From: Torreya grandis
Lineage: Eukaryota > Streptophyta > Pinopsida > Cupressales > Taxaceae
Assembly: GCA_037957365.1 (NCBI GenBank)
Contig: JARHVA010001174.1
Location: forward strand, 680,501 to 744,500
Length of the DNA: 64,000 nucleotides
Reading direction: 5' to 3'
Position 1 is the first letter of the stretch. Every line of letters begins with the position of its first letter. Of this stretch, positions 27,001-42,648 are shown in pieces. Under the pieces are notes generated by a model. The model saw nothing but the letters and a program-made list of their open reading frames with translations. It had not been told where the DNA came from and did not search any database. Both the position numbers and the translations under genes were made by a program.

Positions 27001-29352
27001 GTGTTCCCCTTGATGGTGTTCATGCCCTTTAATGGGTGTATGTTATTTTGTTGTGATTTTTTTTGTATAGAACCCAACTTGCTCAGGACTTCCTCCTTGA
27101 CCCTATTTGCTGAAATCACCATCTAGCTAATGGTTGGGGTGGTAAGGGCCACTGATGGTTGGGCTCATAGGGATGGTTGGGGGGGATTGTTTAGTTTAAT
27201 TACTTACTATTACATTCTTGAGTGGTCTTACATATATATGAAGTAAGTCGGTAATGAACTATTTATGTTATTTATACATCTCTTGCTTTATTGATGATGT
27301 TTGATGATTATTTGACGCCAGACATAGTATTTTATCATGTTTGATGTTGGATAATCATATTGATATGCTAACTTGTATGGATGGAATGAAAAAAAGGGAA
27401 TGCAAGCTTAATAATAAGAAGTTGAGATTGTACATTATTGAAAGTAATTCATTACATATGTAAAGATATTAAATGTTAATGAGTTTCTCTACCTTTTTCT
27501 ATAGTATCTTGTTGACATAACTAACATAGTATTAATCTTTGAGTTGATCATATGATCTTGTTAATTTTTTTAAACTTGATGTTGTTACTAGCTTAGAGTA
27601 ACCATTGAACTTAACCATCACAATGTTGGTTTCTTGATTGAGGCATATAATCTTGAACAGTTGGACAAGATGGTTTCATGGATATTATGAGTAGAGTTAA
27701 TTAGACTTATGTATATGTTACTTGATAATGGAACTTTCTAATTTTGTTAATAAAGTAAACTGGCATAATGATTATCATAGATGCATTTCAATTGATCACT
27801 TAATTTGGCATTTAGACATACCTAAGTATGTTGGCTAGGATTACTAGCAAGTTGGAATCCTAAATTGAATGACAACTATCAAGAGTTAATGCATTATTGC
27901 TTTTGGATATATATATGTTTATGCTCACTATTTTTTTAACATACATTAGATTTTACTCATGGTTTAGTATGGATCATGGAACTATTTTGTAGTTGGTATA
28001 TTGCCTTGTTTCCCTTCATCATAGATCATATGGTAAATGGTATTGTGCTAATTCAAGAGTGGTATTTAATTCTTATGCTACCCTTTGGAGTTTGTACATG
28101 TATTCTTTAATATGTTTAGTCTTAGTACTTGGGTTTTAACCTATAAATGATAGTTGATCACTAAATATAATGCTATATTGGAAAATCATCTTGCTACTAT
28201 CATTATGGAAAGTAGGGAAATTGATATTATGCATTTTTTAGTGTGGCATTCATTCCTTGTGTAATATTATAAAACTTGCATATACTCTCTTGATGGAACC
28301 AACATGATAGTTTTGGTGTGGATATTGCTTAGGCAAACACACCTTATGTATTTGGTAATTTGGGCATACTTGGAATTACTCGCTTAGACTCATAACAAAC
28401 TATAACCTTAGTTGAATGTTAGTAGTTGAGTGTTATCTACTTATTTCCTCATAATTCATATATATACTTATGGTTATTTTTCTTAAAATATACATTAGAG
28501 ATATTCCTATGTAGTATGAGTAAATGGATTTATTTTTAGTTGGTTTATAAACTGGGGTTAGATTATAGAAACTTATATATGCTCCAACTTCTGGTGGTAT
28601 ATGTGAACAAGTAGATGATCAAGTGTATTAAGTTTGGGTTTATATTACTAACTTGAGATAGAAGAAAGTAATTTGGAATAATTGTAATAGGAATGGATGT
28701 ATGCATGTTTAATTATTCTTGACTACATATATGGTTGGAAATTCTAATGTGAGTGTAAAAATGGAAAGGACCTTTATGCCTTCCTTATCTCAAACATTAA
28801 TAACCAATGTCATGGGATATTTGTATGCTGGTTGCCATGCACCTAGGGTGCTTGATCTCCCTTTAATTATTATAACTCATTAACTAGTTGTCAATACAGA
28901 GATCATGTATATTGATTTTGTTATTGGATGCTACTATATCCTTACCTATTAGATGATGAATAAGATATGATTGTATCTTCATACACATTTTTAGATCACA
29001 ACAAGTAAGCTTATATTTTGATTGAAATCTCTTCATGCTATTGGTAAATGTTATATGTTTAGAGAAACTTAGCATAGTCTTCATGTACTAAAGTTGATAT
29101 TGTTATGTTATGTGTGTTTAGATGGCTAGATATTATGCCTGATTGTGATTAAGGACAATGTTCTATTAGTTTCCATGACATGGTCTTGTAGTGACCATTA
29201 AGGACTTAGAAGGTTAAAATTTAACCTTTTTGGTTGTGTGTATATGAGTATGCTATGTTAGTACTGCTTGCTCTAGTGAGCGAGGTTTGGGTCCGTTATG
29301 CATCCAATGTGTACTTTGATATGTAACTTCAATTTTTTTTGAGGTTATTTCA
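24093..29352 (+). repeat. Element B 3' LTR (5.26 kb)
   Basis: Partner of 14517-20271, beginning TGTTATGATCC and ending TTTCA. It lacks about 280 bases near 26520 relative to the 5' copy and has much shorter AT and AC tracts. The purine-rich block is kept at 25120-25560. Confidence 0.9.
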
Positions 29353-29622
29353 ATATACTTTTGTGTCTACTTGTGTTTTGGTATATAAATTTTTAGCTGT
29401 TAATGTTTATACTTAATCATTGATGTTATAATATATTTATGGTATTGAATTATGATAGTTTATATATATATATATATATTAGATGCAACTTCAATTTTTT
29501 TTAGGTTGTTTCCATACACTTTTGTGTTTACTTGTGTTTTGGTATATAAATTTTTAGCTGTTAATGTTTATACTTAATCATTTATGTTATAATATATTTA
29601 TGGTATTGAATTAAGATGTTAG
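29321..29622. repeat. 162-bp tandem duplication across the element B right junction
   Basis: The last ~32 bases of the 3' LTR plus about 130 bases of flank (from 29321) are repeated from 29483. Shared blocks include GTTTTGGTATATAAATTTTT and GTTATAATATATTTATGG. A TA-repeat separates the copies, and TATG/TA repeats follow the second. It must postdate the insertion because it contains LTR end and flank together. Confidence 0.85.
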
Positions 29623-29634
29623 TATGTATGTATG

Positions 29635-29672
<38 letters not shown>

Positions 29673-32032
29673 GGTGATAAGTTTAGTATGGTTGGTTGTA
29701 ACAAATTATGGTGGGTTACATCTTAGGTAGAGAGTTTTGGTAAATTAATACGATAAATTGTTAGTGGTATAATGTAAGTGTGGGGGGGGGGGGTAAGTCA
29801 TAGGAGATATTAAGGTGCTGAGACTATATTAACTATATCTTAAATAATAAAGTAATAGTAAATGAATAAATAATATAATGTATTATCAATTGAGTTTAGT
29901 AGGTGAGTTAATTAAATATTTTTTTAATTGTAATATGATGTTTTTTTTATGGTACACAAAGTTATTCATAGTTAAATATTTGTAGGAATGAGTTAATAAA
30001 GTAAAGGATTTATTTGTGTTATTGAGATGGTATTTATTAGATTCTTAATTAATTAAGCCAATCATTTAATATATATACAATCACATAAATGAAAAAATGT
30101 CTTTATGAGGTTTGATCTCATATTTCCTACAAATAGTTTATTTAAACAGTGATAACATTTCACAAAACTTTACAATGTTTTAGTCCTACTTGGTAATAAT
30201 TTAACTTTACAAGTTAATTTTGGCCTTATGGGTAAACATTGTTAGCCTTCGGTTTATTACAAAATAGAAGTGGTTGTTCAACTTATTAGTTTTTTGTAAC
30301 TCATAGCTTAAATATCTTTACCCTTCCCTAATGATGATTACATAGGTTACCCTTGATTACTTATATTCACCAACCTAAAATTACACCACATGTATCTTTA
30401 TAGTTTTTTGGTTCATGACACTTGTTATATGGATAACTATAGTATTTAAAACTCCCCATCACCTTCATTTGAAGTTACTCCCTTATAATTATTTTTGATG
30501 AAAGACTCATTAAGAAGGAACTACTTCTCTTAGGATGTGTGATGACCTTGGTAGACTTTGATGAAATATGAATGATCCCTCAATAAATTCCTCATGTATG
30601 TTTTGTTGATATTATTAAATTTTAGATGAATGAATCCATCTATCTCATAAATTTATTAAAGTATGATACGTTGAAAAGGTGATTTGGTTATGGATGATGT
30701 AGTATTATGCTCTAAAATGTGTTAGCCCGTAAGGTGTGTTTACCTCCACAAATATTATATAATTTGAACATAATAGGGACTATTATTTTATGTTTTTTTT
30801 TTGTAAATGCCTCATATAATGTTATTATCATTTGCTCTTATAATAAGTTTATTATAGAACATTTACTGCTTATTTCTTGCATGTTATTTAGCCTTATTTT
30901 TTCTTCACTAGTAGGTGATAGGTATATTGTATATATGTTAGAATTATACTTAAAGACTAATATATTCATATTTCTTATATATAACTATTATTAGAGATCT
31001 ATTTACTTTGAAAAACATGGGGTTTGTGAAAGAATTCACTTGCTCAGCTTAATGCTGACACTTGCTTGTGTAATTTTTAGTGCATGGTATAAAAAGAAGG
31101 AAAACAGTCTGAATAAGGAAAATTAGAGCTAGACAATATATATAGATGTTAATTGAGTTGTTAAGCTCCTAAAAGATCAAATTTTTAGTTTCTCCTTAAA
31201 ATTTATTACTATTTCTTGATCCATCTTACTATTAAATGGATACCTAAGAATTTGAAATAATGGTTCTTGTGATATATCATTAAATATTAATATTCATTGA
31301 CCTCTGGTAACCGGGTTTGATAACATTTGAGTTTTTCATGAATTGAATTGGTATAATTTGTGGTCCTAGAGCTTGCTTATCATAGTTAATCTACAAGAAG
31401 TGTTTTGAAATCTATCTTATCTATGCATTAAAAACTTGGGTCTTAAGTAAATGAGATAATAAGTGGTATAGCGGTGTGTATATGATATATATTATTCATA
31501 ATCATTCGATTATGAAAAATAAATACATTGTATGTTTGACCCCATAACATTATAAAGAATAATTTATAATGATAAAAATGAGGATAGTCTCAGGGTAACT
31601 TTAGGGTAGAATTGAAAATAGTTAGTATAACATAAATATTTACAATTGTATAGGTAAGTTAGTTGTAATGTGTTATGTTTCAAATAATGAGTAACATATA
31701 ATTATGATTTTAGATGTTCATATACCTAATAAAAGGTATTAAAGGTCAATGTAATGTGAAATAACATACATTTTAAATGAATTTAGTTATACTTGAAAGA
31801 ATGTTAAGCACTCTAGGATGTACCATAAACCATGGATAAATTTATAAATTATGTTATGAAATAGGGTACAACTAATTTGACTATATAGATTAGTAAATTA
31901 TAGGAGGAGGTTAATGTAAAGAGTGATTTGAACATACATTATAGTGAATATAATAGGTTATGAAAAAGTTCATAATTTTATTTTGAAGTAGAGTGAGAAT
32001 AATTAAAACATAATTAACAAGTTAAAGGAATG
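29353..32032. other. AT-rich intergenic DNA, no gene
   Basis: Flank between elements B and C. It includes TA and TATG microsatellites (to about 29671) and a G13 run near 29783. A 91-codon hydrophobic frame at 30719-30994 has no recognisable feature and is probably chance in AT-rich DNA. Confidence 0.6.
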
Positions 32033-33413
32033 TGTTTCAATGAATTTCTTGCTTATTATGGAAAGGAAGAGTAGAAGAAACTAAGTATGAGTATGGTTGA
32101 AAAACCTAATTGATAGTTCATGTGTTGAATCATAAGATTGTGAAGAGATCCTCTTTGGCTTGAGAGGATGACCTGCATATAAGAAAACACTAAAGAAAAT
32201 TTGTTTGTTAGATATAAATTTGAGTGGATTGCATAGTGATAGCTAGATCTTGAAAGCAAGAACTTCCTTAAGGGCTGTCAATCCACATGTTTTAAACAAT
32301 TAAGCTTATAAATAGAAAAGAAAGGTACTTGCATTAATAAATTAAAAGGTACTAAAATTGAATACAAGATTTCTCACTAGGAAATATGCTAGAAATGATT
32401 AAATTAAAAATAAACTAATCAATACTAGTGCTAGAGGGGTGGGGTATGTTTTATAAAATCAGAAAGGGGTCTGTGAACAGATAGTTCATAGAAAATTAGG
32501 TTTAATTGGGTGTATGTAGGTGAAATTATCTTGTTAGTTTTGGTGCCATAGTGACCATCAGTGGTTGGGGTAGTCATCAGTGGTCAAGGTGACCATCAGT
32601 GATTAAGGTGACTATCAATGGTTAAATAGACCGTTAGTAGTTGAGTCAAGCATCAATGGTTACTGTGTCCAGATTTGGGTTGATAAAAAAGCTGATGATG
32701 AGATCCAAAAGATGGATTCTGAGAGATGGGTAGGGCCTAGGTTGATTTTGAAATGGAAGTAAAGTAAATGAATACTGAGAATCAAGTATTTGTCTTACTG
32801 GAAGTTGTATGGGTGAATGATTAAGGTGGTTGATCTATTTGTGGAATCTAGCTTAATTCTAGTAGAGTAATAGTACTTGAAGACTTGATGGAGAGGTAAT
32901 GGTAAGTTGAATTTTTGATATGATTGATGGATTGTTAGGTTGATGATGGAAATTGAACTATAAGAAAAAAATCATGAATACACAAGCTCTTGATGGCAAT
33001 TGCATATTATTTTCACCTCTTAGCTCCCCTCTTCTTATAGGCATAAGCAAGAGGAGGAAGTGAAGGCTCAATTGGACTTTCTAAGACTAATTTGTCCATG
33101 TAATGGCTCACAAATAGAATTATATGGGCTATTTTTAGAAAAGTAAAGTAAATGGTTTGCATGCTTTTGGTTAGGGAGGTAGATCCTGATCGTCAATGGT
33201 TAGGGTGACCATCAACCATTACCTTGACCATCAACGATTGAGTGTTAGGGGGAAAAAGGGGCTAAAAGGTAAGGTCAAGCCATTCAGGTTAAATTAACTA
33301 TAGGCTAAGCTCATCAAGGGTTGAAAGGATAAATTGGTCTTGAGAGGGTCCTAAGGTAGTTGAGGGCTACTTTGACATTCAAAATTGTGGTATATAGATT
33401 TTTGGTATCTATA
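32033..33413 (-). repeat. Element C 3' LTR (1.38 kb)
   Basis: Aligns along its length with 62226-63568, for example at GAGGATGACCTGCATATAAG in both. On the plus strand it begins TGTTTC. On the minus strand both copies start TATAGA rather than TG, probably a G-to-A change in the parent or an atypical end; the adjoining polypurine tract supports the boundary. It holds short palindromic repeats at 32551-32664 and 33187-33241. Confidence 0.88.
32551..32664. repeat. Array of ~20-bp palindromic repeats in the element C 3' LTR
   Basis: Six or so units of the type GTGACCATCAGTGGTTGGGG follow one another about every 16-22 bases. The core reads roughly GACCATC-A-GTGGTY, an imperfect palindrome. A second cluster of three units lies at 33187-33241. 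The other LTR has the matching arrays at 62741-62854 and 63347-63402 with more CpG kept (ACCATCGACAGTT, CCATCGATGGTC), suggesting that the ancestor was close to ACCGTCGACGGT. Confidence 0.75.
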
Positions 33414-33427
33414 TTTTGCCCCTTTTT
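33414..33427 (-). promoter_or_regulatory. Element C polypurine tract
   Basis: On the minus strand AAAAAGGGGCAAAA directly abuts the 3' LTR, confirming the strand and the LTR edge. Confidence 0.85.
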
Positions 33428-34667
33428 GTTATATGGCCTTGAATTAATTAGCTACAAAACAAAAATGGAGTGTTTGTCAAAGGTTTGATTAATCCAAGTA
33501 TGGGAGGAGGTATTCCCCCTCAAATTAAGAGGTGATGAGGTAAAAATGAATTGGGTGCAGGTTTGACAAGATTGGTAAAGGTGATGATGAAGGTAGGGCA
33601 TCATTAATATGGTTGATATGTTGGGAACTAAAGCATAAACAAGTGCACTAAGTGTGATAAAATATGTGATAGTTAAGATTTCACAAAGATAAGGTTGTTA
33701 TAGTTGAAAAAAATGAAGGTCAATTCTAAGGGACAAGTGATCGGTGTACCACATGACCATATTTGGGTATGGTGGTTAGGTACACCTGTTAGTCTCCTAA
33801 ATAAGGCTAGTGTTTTCAAAAGGTGTTCAACATGGAAATATTGTTCCTACAGTCAAGGGACCAACCACAAGTATCACAAAGAGTGTGCTAGTTGGGTTGA
33901 GATGGACCAATGGTCAGGGGATGAGGTATTCGAGGTGGATGGAGAAAATTGTCTCCATGGGTGGGTCAGACTAGGTTGGTTGTCTTTATCACTTATGGAT
34001 GTGATTATCATATATGGTACGGTAATATGGATGGTTATGATTATGCTTCTAATCATGATATTTTTATGGCCATGGTTATTATGTTAAAAGACATAGGGTG
34101 GGTTAATTAATAATCCTAGATAGGAGAATAGAGAATATAATCCATTTGTGAGCACCATGATGAAAATATCAACTAGTCATGATAGGGTAAGAATAGGGAT
34201 TGATGCTTCTTCGTTGACAAAGACTAAAACAAAACTAAAGTTAGATTGACTTAATGAACATAAGCCCTTTGAATTCTTTGCATTAACATTCATCAGTTGG
34301 CTAAAAGGTGTTTTGACAACATAATGTCAAGTAAACTCAAAATCTCTTGCATATAGTGTAAAGGGGATATGGGTGAAAATGGAACCTTCTTGTGAGATTG
34401 CATGCCTCTTCTATAGGTGTCTAGAGAGTCAGTATAAATAATACTATGCCAAGATATATAGACTGATCGATGCAAGAAGTCTATTTATGGAAGTTGATTA
34501 TGGCTTCTACCTTATCTTACTATTGGAGAGCCAATTGTAGCTTCCAATATTAATTTTCTTTTGCTTTGGTTGTGATAATGGGTCTTTTGTTAATTGTTAT
34601 ATGTAGGAAGTTGATCAATATAAGAAGCTTCCAAGAAATTGCTATGCTGTTGACAAATGCTTACTTT

Positions 34668-34808
34668 GCCATCCTTCAAGGGAGTGGTCTAAGTTTATGT
34701 TCTTTGCTTAATGTTTTTTTGATAGCTATCCTTCAAGGGAATAGTCTACCTCATGTTTTGGTAATTTCTAAGAGGTTTTCAATAACTATCCTTCAAAAGA
34801 TCAATCTA
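34668..34808. repeat. Degenerate ~59-bp tandem repeat
   Basis: TATCCTTCAAGGGAATAGTC and close variants recur near 34671, 34727 and 34787, followed each time by a T-rich stretch. Confidence 0.55.
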
Positions 34809-35100
34809 TAAATGTTAGGGATGACCCATGATTGATAGTGATAGGGATTTTATTATTTGGCTTTGATTTTATTTGATATAGACTTACTTATGTTGGTGTA
34901 GTGGTTCACCTACATGATGGCAAAACCAAAATCATAAGAAGGCTGATTAGGTGTGAAGAATTTTAAGTGACAATAAAAATGGGAATCCATTCTGTGAAGG
35001 TGTGAAAAGTAGCATGAGAACCATGCCATGGGTAGAGTTATGGTACCCATTGTTCAAGATTAGGATATGCTATTGATAGATACTCACATGATTCATTATT

Positions 35101-35105
35101 AGTTG
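35101..35105. repeat. Element D target-site duplication, left copy
   Basis: AGTTG precedes the left LTR and AGTTA (52889-52893) follows the right LTR, four of five bases matching. The target lay within element C. Confidence 0.6.
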
Positions 35106-35339
35106 TGTTGTTCCCAAAATCAGCTATGCTCATTTTTGGAACAACCCCTACAAAACTTGTCTGTTTCATATTTTTCTCTCTAAATTTATCTTTCGAGGCA
35201 AGTTTTTCTTGTTCTCATGTTTGCTCAACTGGTAGCATTTGAAGTTCGTGAAGTTCCCTTGTTACATTTTCCCAAAAAATGTGAAAATAATCACCATCTT
35301 GATGTGGTCAGATGACCATTTTTCCCTATTTCTCAGAGT

Positions 35340-36290
35340 TAGTGTTTTCTAGTGTTTCCATGCAGGGGCAGCATTTTTTACTGCCACTGCATTTATTTTG
35401 TGTTTTCCATGCAAAGGTGACATTTTTCACCACCCTTGCATCTGTCATGAAAGAGTGGAAATTTTTTCCACCCTTGCATCTTTTGATGCCCCCCATGCAG
35501 AGGTGGTGAATTTCACCACCCCTACACAACCTCAATTTTTGTGCATGGCATTTATGGCCACGCACGTCGAGTGGTTAGGGGTAATTTTCACCCCAATTTA
35601 ATCTTTTTTCTACCTCTTTCCACTTTATTCTTCCATTCCTTCTCTTGCTCTCTGCCCCTGGATGATCAAGCAAGCAAGAGGAAGCGCATTTTTTCCAAAT
35701 TTGAGCCTCATTTTGCGTTGTTCTTTAGGTAGGGTTTTATTTTTGTTTTTATTTTTATTTTTGTTTTTATTTTTATTTTCCCTTCTCTTTTTATGTTGTT
35801 TTTCTTTCTTGTTCTTCTAGTTTTAGTTTTTTCTTCTTTTCTTCTTCTTCTTCTTCCCCTACCTCTTTTTTCCCCATCAATGAGGCTATTAAACTGAACT
35901 TTGCCATGCCTCGACCTACCTCTTTCCACCCTTCCCATTCAGCCTTTTCCTCCCATGTTAGGGTGGTGAATTTCACCACCCTCACATATCCCAAATTCTT
36001 CCCTACCATGTAGGGGAGGTGAATTTCATCACCCTAACATAGTCCCTAACCACCCAATCAAGTGCACCGGTGGAAATTTTTGTTGCTGATGTAATCTAAC
36101 TTGAACTAGGTGTAAGGGTGGCAAAAATTATTGCCAATACACCTGACTTTCTTGCTAGGTGCAAGGGTGGAAATTTTTACTGCCAATGCATCCTTTTACC
36201 CTAACATGCACATGCAAAATTTTTTGCACCTATGCACGTAGAAACTTCTTCCACATGCAATGGTGGAAATTTTTGCCGCCCATGCATACC
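35340..36290. repeat. Array of short palindromes in the element D 5' LTR
   Basis: At least ten units have the form G-rich arm, AT core, complementary C-rich arm, for example GGTGGTGAATTTCACCACCC near 35502, AGGGTGGTGAATTTCACCAC near 35961 and GAGTGGAAATTTTTTCCACC near 35452. Many are bracketed by ATGCA or TGCAAGG, and spacing is about 45-50 bases within each of two clusters. All are predicted short hairpins. They may be protein-binding sites or RNA hairpins; no function is demonstrated. Confidence 0.75.
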
Positions 36291-36537
36291 TTCTCCCCAT
36301 TTTTCCTAACTCTAGAAAATTTTCATTTTTTCTATTTTTTAAGCCCACTCCCCTTTCCTTCCACCTTCTGACCTAATCTCATCTCAGCCCTTTCAAGCGC
36401 ATTTACCTAGTCATGATCACCCAATGTGCAATTTTCCTGAATTGCCAATTTTCCCTAATTGTGCGATCATGACTCTTATCATAATTTCTCCTCAAAATCT
36501 TTCTTCATCAACACACTTTAGACAAAGGCTCATCCTG

Positions 36538-39977
<3,440 letters not shown>

Positions 39978-40165
39978 ACTCTTCTTCCATACTCTCTTCT
40001 TCATTATTCTCATGTACTTTGTAATTGACTTGGGACATTTTCACATGTACTTTTTAAATATGTAATTACATGTAAAATTTTGGAAAAGTCCCAAAGTCAA
40101 CAGTGACTCATCTTTGATTAGGTTTTTAATATTTAAGTCTTTTTCCAAATTTGAAGGTTTTTTCC

Positions 40166-40176
40166 TATATATATAG
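40166..40176 (+). promoter_or_regulatory. Putative element D TATA box (5' LTR)
   Basis: TATATATATAG followed by AGGGAGCCTC, conserved at 52052-52062 in the 3' LTR. It lies 189 bases after the stop of the LTR frame and about 770 bases before the LTR end. Transcription would start about 30 bases downstream, near 40200. Placement is by motif only. Confidence 0.6.
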
Positions 40177-40940
40177 AGGGAGCCTCTTTTATAAAGGATC
40201 TCTAGATAGTTGAGAGCAAAAACTCTGCCAAAATTGAGACACTTCTTGAGACTTTGATCTCAGCTTGTAAATTAAATTTTCTTGAATGAATGAGAAGCAG
40301 GTTATTTTTAGACTTTGTGTTGAATTAATTTGTGTTATTTAGGAGATCATTTTTATGTTCTCTTTCCTAATAATCTCTCATATGTTTGATTAAAAAAGCA
40401 AAGTGTGTGTGGAAATTATCTGAAGACATTCTAAAGGATATCAGAAAGACTTTAAACTGCTTTTATCCTTTGTGATCTTGTTACATGTTGTAGTTTTAGG
40501 TGAAGACTTTGAGATTTACTTCACTCTACTATTACGTACGCTTCAAATCAGTGAGAGAAGCAACACAAGACTTTGTGCTTTCATGGATTTCTCATCGACC
40601 TAGTTACTATTTGAGAAGATTTTTTGCTATTTACTAAATATCATTTCTGAAGGAAAAGGAATGCTTTTAGGCATCAACCAGGATTTCTCTTTTGCTCTAT
40701 GAACATCATCTCTGAAAAAAGAGAGATGGATGGTGTTATCCTACCCTGAGTATTATTTTTTGCTTATATATATATCATATAAGTGATCTATAGGGAACCT
40801 CCCCTTGATGAGAGGAGAGATTTATCTCATTAGGATGTGGTAAACTCACACTTTTTGCCATATAAATCTCTTGGTACTGTGGTTAATATACCCATTTTGC
40901 CATCAGTTAGCTAATGACAAAATATTCACCCAACAACTTT

Positions 40941-40964
40941 TGGTGACTCTGCTAGGGATCGAAC
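40941..40964 (+). promoter_or_regulatory. Element D primer binding site
   Basis: Starts TGGTGACTCTGCTAGGGATC and continues GAAC, five bases after the LTR. Its complement would be a tRNA 3' end including the GTTCGATCCC T-arm segment and terminal CCA. I believe Tat-lineage elements often use an Arg tRNA, but I did not verify the isoacceptor. Confidence 0.85.
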
Positions 40965-41218
40965 GTGCATTTTAAAGCCTCAAGCTTCAACTTGAAGCAT
41001 TTCCAGTTCCTTTTTCATTTTACACTCTGGCAGATCCATGGTACACACAAAGTCAGAGAGCTCAGAGTATTTTTGATCCTGTATTTGAGTTGGTGCAATG
41101 AGATAAATTTGAGATTTCTCCTCCACCATCTCACCTTTAGCAAACTAAGAGTTTTCCTCCTACCAACATCAGATCTCCCATACCTGGTGAAGCTTCTAGT
41201 CTCAGTACTAGTAAAGTT

Positions 41219-42190
41219 TTGTCTATATTGACCCCACCAAGATTTATTATCTCGCCATTCAATCATCATATCATAATGGCCCAAGGTCCTTGGGGCAACT
41301 CCTTTGGTCATTTCAATCTGACCCCATCTCTACACAAACTACGTCATAGTTCGAGAAAGAATTTCTTCAATTTCTATGATGACGGGAAGGTTCATCCTGA
41401 TGAACATATTGCTGCCTTATCTATAGCATGCAATGTGATAGGTGTGGAATATGAAGATATAGTGGTGAGACTTTTTATAGAAACTTTGCAATGCACTATC
41501 ACAGATTAGTTTTACCACCTTCAAGCTCAAACTATAACTGATTAGAATACACTCAAGGCCAAGTTTGAGGCTAGGTTTAAACCTACTGAAGATGCAAATG
41601 CCTTGTTGGCTCAGCTTACACAAATGAAGGAACCTCATGAGCCTATGAGAGATTTCATAGCAAAATTCAATAAGTTGAGGAACCAAATTCTTATGATAGC
41701 TCAGCCAACACCAAAAAACCTCAAGTGTTTTTTTGTCAACTTACAACTTCCTGAAGTAAGTTTCCTATTGAGGCAGGCCAGTCCTATGGATCTCACTATA
41801 GCTCAAAATTTGGCTACTGAGATTGAGGATGATCTTATCCTAGCAGGTAAGATCAGAAAAGACTCCAATAAAAATAAATTTTCTTCATCTGTTGAAAGTT
41901 CTTCAATGAGCACCACAGATCCTATGGTGCAAAAGTTGACAAATGAACTACTAGCCTCAAAAAGATAAATGGTCCAAGGTATGTCTGCTCCTACTCATAA
42001 AAATATGCCAAGAAGGACATTTCCTAATCAGTCAGATCAAGGCAATGCTGCCAAAAATCAAGGACAACCAAATCATCTACCTCCCCCACATGGAAAGCTT
42101 GCCATTGAAGCAACACCTACTAATTTAGCAGTTGGTTACCTTGAAGCTAAACATGATTTCTCATTCCAACCTGAGTTGGACCAATAAGAT
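41219..42190 (+). pseudogene. gag: Element D gag (capsid region)
   Basis: Two in-frame ATGs, 41219 and 41276, could start the protein; the second opens MAQGPWGN. The capsid-like part shows DGKVHPDEHIAALSIAC, then LKAKFEARFKP and PMRDFIAKFNKLRNQI, the W/F-rich helical pattern of plant retrotransposon gag. It is interrupted by stops at about 41507 and 41544 (codons read as stop where Trp or Gln is expected), and ends at a stop after KLTNELLASKR with further frame to 42187. No CCHC or CHHC zinc knuckle was found, which may be lost or absent. Confidence 0.8.
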
Positions 42191-42648
42191 GATGCTAATC
42201 TCTTTTTGGAACAAGAAGGAAATTAGCTGGTGACTTTAATATCAATTTCTTGGATTATCAAGATGAAGTTAGAAGTAAAGGAGAAGTATTTGATGGATCT
42301 TATGCTATTTTTACAAGATATCAGAACTAGTTAGCTCAACAAGCTGATAAAGAAAAACCAGGAGAAGAACCTCAACTAGTAGTTTTTATTGTTAAATGAG
42401 GGACTTCATTGCCTTTCCAACCAAAAGATCAGGTAACTAATAAAAAAGTAAGTACCTCAAATCGTCTTGTAGTTTCTACTTCTATCTCTCAGACCAGTGC
42501 CACACCCAATGAAGATCAAGATGACAGGCTTCCTCCATCTATCTCTAGCTCATTTCAATTATTTGATATAATTGATCATGCCAAAAAGACCAAGATTCAA
42601 ATGATTGAGATTGAGTACTTGTGAGCCCATCCTGAACAGTTTGATAGG
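42191..42648 (+). pseudogene. Element D gag-protease linker
   Basis: Coding-like sequence of changing frame with SSISSSFQLFDIIDHAKKT near 42540. It is polar, with no recognised domain, and was presumably part of the polyprotein. Confidence 0.5.

Larger units (their letters stand above)
33428..35105 (-). other. Element C region between integrase and 3' LTR
   Basis: This piece was continuous with 52889 before element D inserted. No convincing reading frame was found on the minus strand. A 127-codon frame on the opposite strand (33704-34087) lacks a family signature and is probably chance. A 59-bp degenerate tandem repeat lies at 34668-34808. It may be an untranslated 3' region or a lost accessory gene. 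Confidence 0.5.

Noticed and set aside
30719..30994. 91-codon hydrophobic frame
   Set aside because: AT-rich DNA gives hydrophobic codons by chance. There is no motif, promoter or conservation evidence.
32551..32664. CRISPR-like short repeats
   Set aside because: Units are degenerate and nearly contiguous, without unique spacers, lie in an LTR and recur in the partner LTR. The genome is a plant.
33704..34087. 127-codon plus-strand frame with several Cys and His residues
   Set aside because: It lies antisense within element C's 3' region, has no family signature and no second copy to test. Chance is the simplest explanation.
35708..36009. Lys/Arg/Glu-rich minus-strand frames in the element D LTR
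   Set aside because: They are the complement of a T/C-rich tract. They are opposite in strand to the long LTR frame and are a composition artefact.
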